Assembly: GCA_004357505.1 (NCBI GenBank)
Contig: SMWC01000127.1
Span: forward strand, 1-8,679
DNA from: Gammaproteobacteria bacterium
GTDB lineage: Bacteria > Pseudomonadota > Gammaproteobacteria > Steroidobacterales > Rariloculaceae
Direction of reading: 5' to 3'
DNA length: 8,679 nt
Shown here in pieces: positions 1-6,256 of the stretch. Both the position numbers and the translations under genes were made by a program. Every line of letters begins with the position of its first letter. The first letter of the stretch is position 1. The notes under the pieces are model-generated. The model did no database searches. It was not told where the DNA came from and saw only the letters and a list, made by a program, of their open reading frames with translations.

Positions 1-738
1 AAGCGGCGTATCGGACATTTCGAGCAGGCTGATGGCGGCACGCTGTTTCTGGATGAGATCGGAGATATGTCGGCGGAGCTGCAGAAGCGTCTACTGAGAG
101 TACTCGCCGAAGGCGAGTTCTTCCGCGTTGGAGGACAAGCGCCGGTTCGCGTCGATGTACGCGTCATCGCCGCGACTCATCAAGACCTGGCGCAGGCTGT
201 CACGACAGGCCGATTCCGGGAAGATCTATTTCACCGTTTGAATGTCATGCGTGTCGAAGTTCCGGCGCTACGTCAGCGGAGAGAAGACATACCGGAGCTT
301 GCGCGGTTTTATTTGAGCCAGGCAGCAAGCGAGCTCACGGTCGCGGCGAAGTCGTTGAGTTCGGGAGCCCTCCAGCTTCTCTCGAAATACGATTGGCCGG
401 GCAATGTGCGGGAGCTCGTCAATGTGTGCCGCAGGTTGACCGTGACTGCGGCCGGCCGCGAGATCACGAGACAAGATATTCCACCGGAACTCGGTGGCGC
501 GGCAGCCACCGACCCGAGTACCGGCTGGACAGTCGATTTGGCCCGCTGGGCGGAGGCACAGCTCGCCGGTGGCGGACCGCCGCTATTGGATGAGGCGCTG
601 CCCGCTTTCGAGCGCACATTGATTCAGGCGGCCTTGCGACGGGCCCGGGGGAAGCGGCTGGAGGCGGCGAAATTGCTAGGCTGGGGCCGGAATACGCTGA
701 CCCGCAAGATCAAAGAACTCGGCTTGAACGACCACTAG
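1..738 (+). CDS. ntrC: Nitrogen regulation response regulator NtrC (NR(I)), C-terminal part; 5' end outside window
   Basis: This is the C-terminal 245 residues of NtrC, the sigma-54-dependent activator that, once phosphorylated by NtrB, turns on glnA and other nitrogen-limitation genes. The frame is open from base 1, so the ATG at 67 is internal. Visible in order: the Walker B segment GGTLFLDE of the AAA+ ATPase (fragment residues about 12-19), the sensor I stretch VRVIAATHQ, the arginine-finger region FREDLFHRLNVMRVEVP, the sensor II motif WPGNVRE, then a C-terminal Fis-type helix-turn-helix including EAAKLLGWGRNTLTRKIKEL. That last motif is nearly identical to E. coli NtrC from memory and separates it from other sigma-54 activators. 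The receiver domain, Walker A and GAFTGA loop lie upstream of the window. It converges on the next gene with about 21 bases between the stops and no clear terminator. The family call is very secure. Confidence 0.95.
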   Translation, partial: KRRIGHFEQADGGTLFLDEIGDMSAELQKRLLRVLAEGEFFRVGGQAPVRVDVRVIAATHQDLAQAVTTGRFREDLFHRLNVMRVEVPALRQRREDIPELARFYLSQAASELTVAAKSLSSGALQLLSKYDWPGNVRELVNVCRRLTVTAAGREITRQDIPPELGGAAATDPSTGWTVDLARWAEAQLAGGGPPLLDEALPAFERTLIQAALRRARGKRLEAAKLLGWGRNTLTRKIKELGLNDH

Positions 739-759
739 ACCGCATGTTGCATCAGCCGT

Positions 760-1701
760 TCAGAACTTCCTGCGCTCGATATCGGCGGTGATTTCCTCGG
801 CGAGCTCGAGCGCCGCTACGCCGTCGCGGCCGGAGACCTCACAGGGCTTATTGTTGACGATCGAGCTGACGAACGATGCGATCTCAGCGGCTAACGCATC
901 ACCTTTGTCCAAATTCCAGCTTTCCTCTTTTAGCGTTGGCTGCTCGTCGCCCGTAGTTCCAGTGTGGGTGACGAGGCGAACCTCGCCCGCGCCGAAATCG
1001 ATGGAGAGGTACTGATGTTTCTGGAACACGCGAAATTTGCGTTGCGTGCTGGTTGAGACTCGAGATGCGGTGACGTTTGCGATGGCGCCGGTGTCGAACT
1101 CGATGCGCGCATTGGCGATATCAACGCTGGAAGTCAGGACGGATATTCCGACCGCCGAGACGAGAGACGGCGCACCCGCGACCATCGAGATAATGACATC
1201 CAAATCATGAATCATGAGATCCAAGACCACATTCACATCTGCGCCGCGGCTCTTAAATGGCGCGAGGCGATGGCACTCGATAAATTGCACCGCACCGAGC
1301 CGATCCCGAGCGGACAGTAGAGCTGAATTGAACCGTTCGACGTGCCCGACTTGAAGTTTCAGGTCGTGCGCATCCGCAAGGATCGTCAGTTCGCGGCCCT
1401 GCTCGCTGGTGTTCGTCATGGGCTTTTCTACGAGTACGTGGATCCCGTTCTCCAAGAAGAATTTGGCTAGCTCGTAATGCGCCGAAGTACTTGCGGCGAT
1501 AGTCACGGCGTCTACTTTGCCGGCCAGGTCTCGATAATCGGCGTAATAAACCGTATCGCAGGCACGGGCCAAGACTTCGCCGGCTTCGGCGCGGATGTCG
1601 CAGATGCCCACGAGGTCGGCTGCCGCTATGGATGCGAACTTCTGCGCGTGAAATCGGCCGAGATAGCCGGCGCCCACTACCGCTACCCGAATCCCGGTCA
1701 C
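760..1701 (-). CDS. gnnA: Gfo/Idh/MocA-family oxidoreductase, GnnA-like UDP-N-acetylglucosamine 3-dehydrogenase
   Basis: A 313-residue NAD(P)-dependent oxidoreductase of the Gfo/Idh/MocA family. The N-terminal Rossmann fold has GAGYLGRFHA (residues 10-19), with D35 placed to hold the NAD ribose. EKP is at 92-94 with the usual active-site lysine K93, GHVERFN at 119-125, and an MIHDLD motif at 163-168 that supplies the likely catalytic histidine. In Acidithiobacillus and Leptospira, GnnA oxidises C3 of UDP-GlcNAc; GnnB then transaminates the ketone to UDP-GlcNAc3N, the substrate of a dedicated LpxA. The GTG start at 1701-1699 overlaps the TGA of the upstream lpxA-like gene (GTGA), so the two are co-transcribed and probably translationally coupled. 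That context supports the lipid A role; the sequence alone proves only the oxidoreductase family. No gnnB-like aminotransferase gene lies in the window. Another nucleotide-sugar substrate is possible. Confidence 0.85.
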   Translation of the reverse strand: MTGIRVAVVGAGYLGRFHAQKFASIAAADLVGICDIRAEAGEVLARACDTVYYADYRDLAGKVDAVTIAASTSAHYELAKFFLENGIHVLVEKPMTNTSEQGRELTILADAHDLKLQVGHVERFNSALLSARDRLGAVQFIECHRLAPFKSRGADVNVVLDLMIHDLDVIISMVAGAPSLVSAVGISVLTSSVDIANARIEFDTGAIANVTASRVSTSTQRKFRVFQKHQYLSIDFGAGEVRLVTHTGTTGDEQPTLKEESWNLDKGDALAAEIASFVSSIVNNKPCEVSGRDGVAALELAEEITADIERRKF

Positions 1702-2483
1702 GCTCGTGCAATCCCTTTATCGGCGGTGTTGATGAAGTCTACGAGGTGTTCGATTAGCGCGTTGGTACCACACTCTACGTGGATTTTCTCCAGCGCCTCG
1801 TCGATCGTAAGACCTTTGTTGATAACGATCCGAATCGCCCGGTCAATCGCGCGAGTCTCATCAGCCGAGCGTCCGGCGCGTTTCAAGCCGACCTTGTTGG
1901 TGGCTTTGGGTACCGCCCAATGACCCTCGGCGATCGTATACGGCAGGATATCCTTGTTCACCCGCGCTCCCGCTACGATAAAAGAATACTCTCCGAGCCG
2001 CACGAACTGAGACACGCCGACGAGCGCGCTAATAACGACGCCACGTCCGATAAGCACATGGCCGGCGAGTTGCGAGAGATTAGTGAGTACCACCTCGTCC
2101 GCGATCTGGCAGTCGTGGCCAACATGGACATAGGCCATGATAAACGTGTCGTTTCCGACTCGAGTCAGGCCGCCACCTGCGTGACTGCCGAGGTTCAGGG
2201 AAGCGCACTCACCGATGCGATTGCGATCACCCAACTCGAGCCTGGTCCGGGAGTCCTTATAATTCCGATCCTGTGGCGGCCCGCCGAGCGTGGCGCCGCT
2301 TTGAATGAAGTTGTGTTCGCCGATCACCACGGTGCCGAAACGACTTCCGATTCGGACGTGCGACTCGACGATCGTGTTTGCGCCTATTTCCACTTCGCCA
2401 TCGATCACCGAATACGGGCCGATCTCAACGTCGGACGAAATTCGAGCTTGCTCTGAAACGATGGCTGTCGGGTGAATCTTCAA
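1698..2483 (-). CDS. lpxA: LpxA-type acyl-ACP:UDP-sugar O-acyltransferase, non-canonical active site
   Basis: This resembles LpxA, the first enzyme of lipid A synthesis, which moves a 3-hydroxyacyl chain from ACP to position 3 of UDP-GlcNAc (or UDP-GlcNAc3N) in the cytoplasm. The N-terminal two thirds is a left-handed beta-helix of hexapeptide repeats. The C-terminal helical domain has the family's NKVGLKRAG region (residues 196-204). An ATG at 2549 is in frame, but the TTG at 2483 gives 261 residues beginning xKIHPTAIV, matching E. coli LpxA (262 residues) and typical N-termini; a TTG at 2498 is also possible. No strong ribosome-binding site marks any of these. Catalytic H123 (E. coli H125), H120 (H122) and H142 (H144) are kept. 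By hand alignment E. coli K76 is N74, H160 is S158 and E200 is V198. It stands apart from any lpxD-fabZ-lpxB cluster and overlaps the gnnA-like gene, so it may be a second, specialised LpxA. Confidence 0.85.
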   Translation of the reverse strand: MKIHPTAIVSEQARISSDVEIGPYSVIDGEVEIGANTIVESHVRIGSRFGTVVIGEHNFIQSGATLGGPPQDRNYKDSRTRLELGDRNRIGECASLNLGSHAGGGLTRVGNDTFIMAYVHVGHDCQIADEVVLTNLSQLAGHVLIGRGVVISALVGVSQFVRLGEYSFIVAGARVNKDILPYTIAEGHWAVPKATNKVGLKRAGRSADETRAIDRAIRIVINKGLTIDEALEKIHVECGTNALIEHLVDFINTADKGIARA

Positions 2484-2588
2484 ACGGCTGCGACGCAATG
2501 GGACCGGCAGAGGCTCTGATACACGAGTCGGTCGCCGCGAGCAAGTCATCGCCGCGCCGGTAATGCATAATCAAGATCAGAGAATACG

Positions 2589-3623
2589 ATGCCCGCGAAT
2601 CTAAGCCCAGCATACAAGAAGGCCGAAAAAGAGTTCCGCGACGCGCGCGATGAGCAGGAGCGTCTAGCTTGTCTCAAGGAGATGCTGCGCACGATTCCCA
2701 AGCACAAGGGCACCGAGCATCTTCAGGCGGACATCAAGAGCCGCATTAAGCAGCTCACCGAAGACCTTGCCGGTCCTAAAAAAGGCGCGAGCCGGAGTGG
2801 TCCGGTGCACTCTGTTCGCCCTGAAGGCGCGGCCCAGATCGCGCTGCTCGGTCCGCCCAACTCCGGCAAGTCCAGCCTGCACGCTGAGCTGACAGGCTCC
2901 AGAGCGACGGTCGGTCCCTATCCGCTCACGACCCATGAGCCGATGCCGGGCATGCTTCCGTTCGAGGATGTGTCCTTTCAGCTTGTGGATTTGCCGCCCA
3001 TATCAGAAGACCACATGGAAAGTTGGCTTGTGAATGCGCTGCAATCAGCGGATGCGGCGCTACTGGTCGTGGATATCTCCGATCCGAACTGCACCGATCA
3101 TGTGGTGACCATCCGAGACCGGCTGGATGAGAAGAAAATTACCCTCAGCGATAACTGGCCCGGCTTGAAACGCGACACATCGAAGCTCAGGGACGACGAT
3201 CAACAAGCGCTGGACCCGTTTCGGATCTACCTGCCGACATTACTGGTGGCGAACAAGACGGATCTCAATCCGAATCCGGAAGACGTCACCGTTCTGAAAG
3301 AGTTGACGGGGGTAAATTTTCCGACTTTGGCTACATCCGTTAAGACCGGCGACAATTTGCAGAGCCTCGGCTCGGTGCTATTCAAAGGTCTGCAGATCGT
3401 TCGCGTTTATACCAAGGCGCCGGGAAAGCCGCCGGTGATGAATCGCCCGTTCACGGTTCGATCCGGCGCTACCGTTCTGGATGTGGCTCGGCTGGTCCAC
3501 AAAGATATCGCCGGTGCCTTCAAATATGCACGGGCTTGGGGAAGCGGCGTCTTCGACGGCCAACAGGTTGGCCCCGAGCACCTGCTGGCGGATGCCGATA
3601 TCGTCGAGCTACATATGCGTTGA
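2589..3623 (+). CDS. DRG/Obg-like GTPase with C-terminal TGS domain
   Basis: A 344-residue P-loop GTPase. Residues 1-65 are charged and helical; the part around 37-60 resembles the helical N-terminal region of DRG proteins. Then come G1 GPPNSGKS (88-95), a threonine pair at 114-115 as likely G2, G3 as DLPP (134-137), G4 NKTD (222-225), a G5-like TSVKTG (249-254), and a TGS domain at about 287-344. The order helical region, G domain, TGS is that of DRG proteins, which are universal in archaea and eukaryotes and associate with ribosomes in translation. Ordinary bacterial Obg and YchF have different layouts. The G3 motif ends in proline instead of the usual glycine (DxxG), which would be expected to affect gamma-phosphate sensing. 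The start ATG at 2589 has only a weak GAGA-type site before it. The gene diverges from the lpxA-like gene and converges on pyrD with 14 bases between the stops. A translation-linked role is inferred from the family only. Confidence 0.85.
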   Translation: MPANLSPAYKKAEKEFRDARDEQERLACLKEMLRTIPKHKGTEHLQADIKSRIKQLTEDLAGPKKGASRSGPVHSVRPEGAAQIALLGPPNSGKSSLHAELTGSRATVGPYPLTTHEPMPGMLPFEDVSFQLVDLPPISEDHMESWLVNALQSADAALLVVDISDPNCTDHVVTIRDRLDEKKITLSDNWPGLKRDTSKLRDDDQQALDPFRIYLPTLLVANKTDLNPNPEDVTVLKELTGVNFPTLATSVKTGDNLQSLGSVLFKGLQIVRVYTKAPGKPPVMNRPFTVRSGATVLDVARLVHKDIAGAFKYARAWGSGVFDGQQVGPEHLLADADIVELHMR

Positions 3624-3637
3624 CGCGCCGTCCGTTG

Positions 3638-4594
3638 CTAGCCGCTTAACGGTTGGTCTTCGGTCGCGCCAGTATCCAGATTGCCTACGAGGTCGGACAC
3701 CGTGGCGATGTCATGGCGCTGCAGATAAGATTGGATACCGGCGTTGATCTTCTTCGCTGCCATCGGATCGTAAAATAGGGCCGTACCCAAGCCGATCGTC
3801 GTCGCGCCTGCAAGTAGAAACTCGATCGCGTCGTCAGCGGTCTGAATGCCGCCCTGACCGATGATCGGAATATTCTGCGGGCCGGCTTCCCGGTACACCT
3901 GGTGTACTTTCAGCAGAGCAATCGGCCGGATCGCCGGACCCGACAGTCCACCCTGAACGTTGCCGATAATCGGCCGCCCGGTTTCGATGTCAATTGCCAT
4001 GCCCATGAGCGTATTGATAACCGCCAAACCGTCGCTACCGGCGTCAATGCACACGCGGGCGTTTGCAGCGATATCGGTTTGATTGGGCGACAACTTGGTG
4101 ATCAGGGGTTTATCCGTCACAGCCCGGCAAGCCGCCACGACCCGGGCAGACATATCCGGATCGTTGCCGAATGCTACGCCTCCCTCTTTGACATTCGGAC
4201 AGGAGATGTTGATTTCGATCGCGTCGATCGGCGAGTCGTCGAATCGTCGAGTGACGTCGGCATACTCCTCGATGGTCGAGCCACAGACATTGGCGATATA
4301 TCGCGTCTCGGTAAAATCCAGCTCGGGCAAGATCTGATCGACGACATGGTCAACGCCCGGGTTCTGCAGGCCGATGGCATTCAGCATGCCCGCGGGCGTC
4401 TCCCAGAGGCGGTGCGGCTTGTTACCGAGACGCGGTTTCTTGGTCGTGCCCTTGAGCACGATGGCGCCTGCATCCCGGTTCGAGAAGCCCTCGATCCGCG
4501 TGTACTCCTCGCCGAAGCCCACACAGCCGGACAGCAGCACGATCGGAGACGCGAGATCCAGACCGCAGAATTTAACAGCCAGTGGCTTGCTCAT
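3638..4594 (-). CDS. pyrD: Dihydroorotate dehydrogenase, class 1B catalytic subunit (PyrD/PyrDB)
   Basis: This 318-residue FMN TIM-barrel enzyme oxidises dihydroorotate to orotate, the fourth step of pyrimidine synthesis, in the cytosol. Class 1B hallmarks are visible: SGCVGFG (22-28), KGTT (48-51), GMLNAIGLQNPG (69-80), NISCPNVKEGG (129-139) with the class 1 catalytic base Cys132, KLSPN (167-171), NTLMGM (194-199), GGLSGPAIRP (215-224) and the FMN-phosphate loop IIGQGGIQTADD (244-255). It matches Bacillus subtilis PyrD (from memory) throughout. Class 2 enzymes, usual in Gammaproteobacteria, carry a serine base and a membrane-associated N-terminal extension, both absent here. Class 1B enzymes normally pair with PyrK, a flavin and iron-sulphur subunit that passes electrons to NAD+; no pyrK is in the window. 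The gene is divergent from trmL across a 135-base gap. A related 1B-like dehydrogenase with another electron acceptor cannot be excluded. Confidence 0.9.
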   Translation of the reverse strand: MSKPLAVKFCGLDLASPIVLLSGCVGFGEEYTRIEGFSNRDAGAIVLKGTTKKPRLGNKPHRLWETPAGMLNAIGLQNPGVDHVVDQILPELDFTETRYIANVCGSTIEEYADVTRRFDDSPIDAIEINISCPNVKEGGVAFGNDPDMSARVVAACRAVTDKPLITKLSPNQTDIAANARVCIDAGSDGLAVINTLMGMAIDIETGRPIIGNVQGGLSGPAIRPIALLKVHQVYREAGPQNIPIIGQGGIQTADDAIEFLLAGATTIGLGTALFYDPMAAKKINAGIQSYLQRHDIATVSDLVGNLDTGATEDQPLSG

Positions 4595-4626
4595 GACCGG
4601 GTAGTGTAACTGCTGCCACGTAAACC

Positions 4627-4671
4627 CTCACAGCGCCAGCAGCTCGTCGCCTACAGCGAGCATACTGTGAG
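4627..4671. repeat. Nested inverted repeat in the pyrD-trmL divergent intergenic region
   Basis: The arms CTCACAG (4627-4633) and CTGTGAG (4665-4671) are perfect reverse complements. Inside them GCTCG (4642-4646) and CGAGC (4657-4661) form a second pair. Together they could fold as an interrupted hairpin or act as a two-part protein-binding site. It lies in the 135-base gap shared by the 5' ends of pyrD and trmL, so a regulatory role is possible. There is no T-run, so it is not an intrinsic terminator. Short arms like these also arise by chance. Confidence 0.3.
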
Positions 4672-4729
4672 CATGATCCATCATCTCCGCCGCCGGCCCT
4701 GAGTGCCGCGAGGCTGTACACTTTTCAGC

Positions 4730-5194
4730 ATGTTCGATCTGATCCTGTACGAACCGGAAATTCCGCCGAACACCGGAAATGTTATTCGCCTGTGCGCCAA
4801 CGTCGGCGTCTCGCTACATCTCGTTCACCCATTGGGGTTTCAGATGGGCGAGCGCAGGCTGCGGCGCGCTGGTCTTGACTACCATGAACTCGCAACTGTC
4901 ACCGAGCATGAAACGCTAGCGGCCTGCTTGCAGACGCTGAAGCCTGCACGACTCTTTGCGCTGAGTACCAAAGGAACCCGCACGCTCTTCGAGCAGCGAT
5001 TCGCAGCCGGAGACGTATTTTTGCTGGGACCGGAAACCAGAGGACTCCCGGACACCGTGCTCAGATCAGGGGCGCTCGACGGCATCCTGCGCGTCCCGAT
5101 GCGTAAGCAAAACAGGAGCCTGAATCTCTCCAATACGGCAGCCGTGGTCCTCTATGAAGCCTGGCGGCAGCTCGGATTTCCAGGCAGCGGCTGA
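4730..5194 (+). CDS. trmL: tRNA (cytidine(34)-2'-O)-methyltransferase TrmL
   Basis: TrmL is a SPOUT-class methyltransferase that uses S-adenosylmethionine to 2'-O-methylate the wobble base of tRNA-Leu isoacceptors. The ATG at 4730 gives 154 residues (E. coli TrmL about 157) and the characteristic opening YEPEIPPNTGNVIRLCANVG. A GTG at 4703 would add nine residues the family lacks. Further signatures are RRAGLDYHE, the SPOUT-knot segments FLLGPETRGLP and RVPM, then SLNLSNTAAVVLYEAWRQLG at the C-terminus, where SAM binds in the trefoil knot. The gene lies where Pseudomonas carries it, between ntrC and secB, but is separated from both by other genes here. It converges on gpsA with 28 bases between the stops. 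No strong ribosome-binding site or promoter is visible. Confidence 0.95.
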   Translation: MFDLILYEPEIPPNTGNVIRLCANVGVSLHLVHPLGFQMGERRLRRAGLDYHELATVTEHETLAACLQTLKPARLFALSTKGTRTLFEQRFAAGDVFLLGPETRGLPDTVLRSGALDGILRVPMRKQNRSLNLSNTAAVVLYEAWRQLGFPGSG

Positions 5195-5222
5195 CGAGCA
5201 GCGCGGCCCGAACAAGAACGCC

Positions 5223-6224
5223 TTACTCAGGCGTCACCGGACGGCGCATCAACGTGATGACGGCCTCCTGGGGACTCATTCCCTCGTAGATGACTTTGTA
5301 GATCTCTTCGACGATAGGCATCTCGACATTCAGTTTGGCAGCAACGTCACGTACCGCGCGGGCTGCATAGTAACCCTCTACGGTCTGACCGATGGCTTTA
5401 CGCGCTTCCTCGACATCGGCGCCCTTGGCGAGTCCGAGACCGAAACGCCGATTGCGGGACTGATTGTCGGTACATGTCAGGACCAGGTCGCCCATACCGG
5501 AGAGGCCCATGAAAGTGTCCTTGCGGGCGCCCAGGGCCAAACCCAGGCGCATCATTTCCATCAGTCCGCGAGTGATTAGTGCGACTCGGGTATTGGCTCC
5601 GAAGCCGAGCCCATCGGAGATTCCGGCGCCGATGGCCAGGACGTTTTTCGTCGCGCCGCCGACCTCAACGCCGATAATGTCCGTGGAGGTATAGGCGCGA
5701 AAGTTGTCCGTAGTCATCGATTCGGCCAGCCGCAGCGCATTGCTTGCATCTCTGGACGCAACCGTGATCGCACTCGGTAGTCCGCGGCCGACCTCCGCAG
5801 CGAACGTGGGTCCAGACAAAACAGCCGTTGTCGCCTTTGATTTGAGTACTTCGTCGGCGACCTGGTTTGGCAACAGTCCGGTGTCGGCTTCAAAGCCCTT
5901 GGTGGCCCAGGCCACAAATTTGGGGGGCGAAGGCAAAGACCCGATCCGTTCCAGCGTCTCGCGAAACGCGTGACTTGGTACGACCAGCAGTACGTCCTTG
6001 GCGCCGGCTACCGCCTTCTCAAGTTCGGTCGTAACCTCCAGGTTGTCGGGGAACTTGGCGTCCGGGAGATAAGTCGCGTTACGGCGAGCCTTTGCCATCG
6101 CTTCAATCTCCTGAGTTTCGATGCCCCACATGATCGTCGAGCGTCCCGCACGTGCTAGTTGAATGGCAAGTGCTGTTCCCCAGGAGCCGGAACCTAAGAC
6201 TGCGATACGATTGCTCGCGTCGAT
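5223..6224 (-). CDS. gpsA: Glycerol-3-phosphate dehydrogenase [NAD(P)+] GpsA, apparent ATC start
   Basis: GpsA reduces dihydroxyacetone phosphate to sn-glycerol-3-phosphate, the backbone precursor of phospholipids. The first ATG in frame (6131) would remove the dinucleotide-binding motif, because the codons just upstream encode RIAVLGSGSWGTALAIQLA, the expected GpsA N-terminus. Between the in-frame TAG at 6236-6234 and that motif there is no ATG, GTG, TTG or CTG. I place the start at the ATC at 6224-6222, five bases after AGGCGA (6235-6230), giving 333 residues, the family's usual length. Other motifs, numbered from that start: VVPSHAF (81-87), WATKGFE (106-112), SGPTFAAEV (137-145), GGATKN with the catalytic lysine (K193), and NQSRNRRFG (254-262). 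It is third in the operon after the rhodanese and secB genes, as in E. coli. Function is secure; the start is not, and a base error or mutated start codon is possible. Confidence 0.93.
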   Translation of the reverse strand: MDASNRIAVLGSGSWGTALAIQLARAGRSTIMWGIETQEIEAMAKARRNATYLPDAKFPDNLEVTTELEKAVAGAKDVLLVVPSHAFRETLERIGSLPSPPKFVAWATKGFEADTGLLPNQVADEVLKSKATTAVLSGPTFAAEVGRGLPSAITVASRDASNALRLAESMTTDNFRAYTSTDIIGVEVGGATKNVLAIGAGISDGLGFGANTRVALITRGLMEMMRLGLALGARKDTFMGLSGMGDLVLTCTDNQSRNRRFGLGLAKGADVEEARKAIGQTVEGYYAARAVRDVAAKLNVEMPIVEEIYKVIYEGMSPQEAVITLMRRPVTPE

Positions 6225-6229
6225 GGGCT

Positions 6230-6235
6230 TCGCCT
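6230..6235 (-). promoter_or_regulatory. Candidate ribosome-binding site deciding the gpsA ATC start
   Basis: Read on the minus strand the bases are AGGCGA, a partial match to AGGAGG, followed by AGCCC and then ATC at 6224. The five-base spacing suits a Shine-Dalgarno site. It overlaps the in-frame TAG upstream of gpsA. This is the only sequence evidence favouring ATC over any other codon in the start-less interval. Confidence 0.4.
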
Positions 6236-6256
6236 AGCGTTCGATCGAATAGTTAA

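Noticed and set aside
1779..2456. 225-codon open frame antisense to the lpxA-like gene
   Set aside because: It mirrors the hexapeptide-repeat gene on the other strand; its translation shows no recognisable domain and it has no ribosome-binding site. High GC keeps shadow frames open.
2565..2570. CATAAT as a -10 box for the DRG-like GTPase gene
   Set aside because: Five of six bases match, but the -35 region is poor and the leader would be only about a dozen bases.
3631..3651. CCGTT/AACGG hairpin at the convergent ends of the GTPase gene and pyrD
   Set aside because: A five-base stem with an 11-base loop and no T-run on either strand; it also lies largely in the pyrD coding end.
3902..4609. 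235-codon open frame antisense to pyrD
   Set aside because: The opposite strand has every class 1B PyrD motif in order; this frame is arginine/aspartate-rich shadow translation with no domain.
5154..5579. Plus-strand open frame overlapping the ends of trmL and gpsA
   Set aside because: It starts inside trmL in another frame and runs antisense through conserved gpsA motifs; no independent support.
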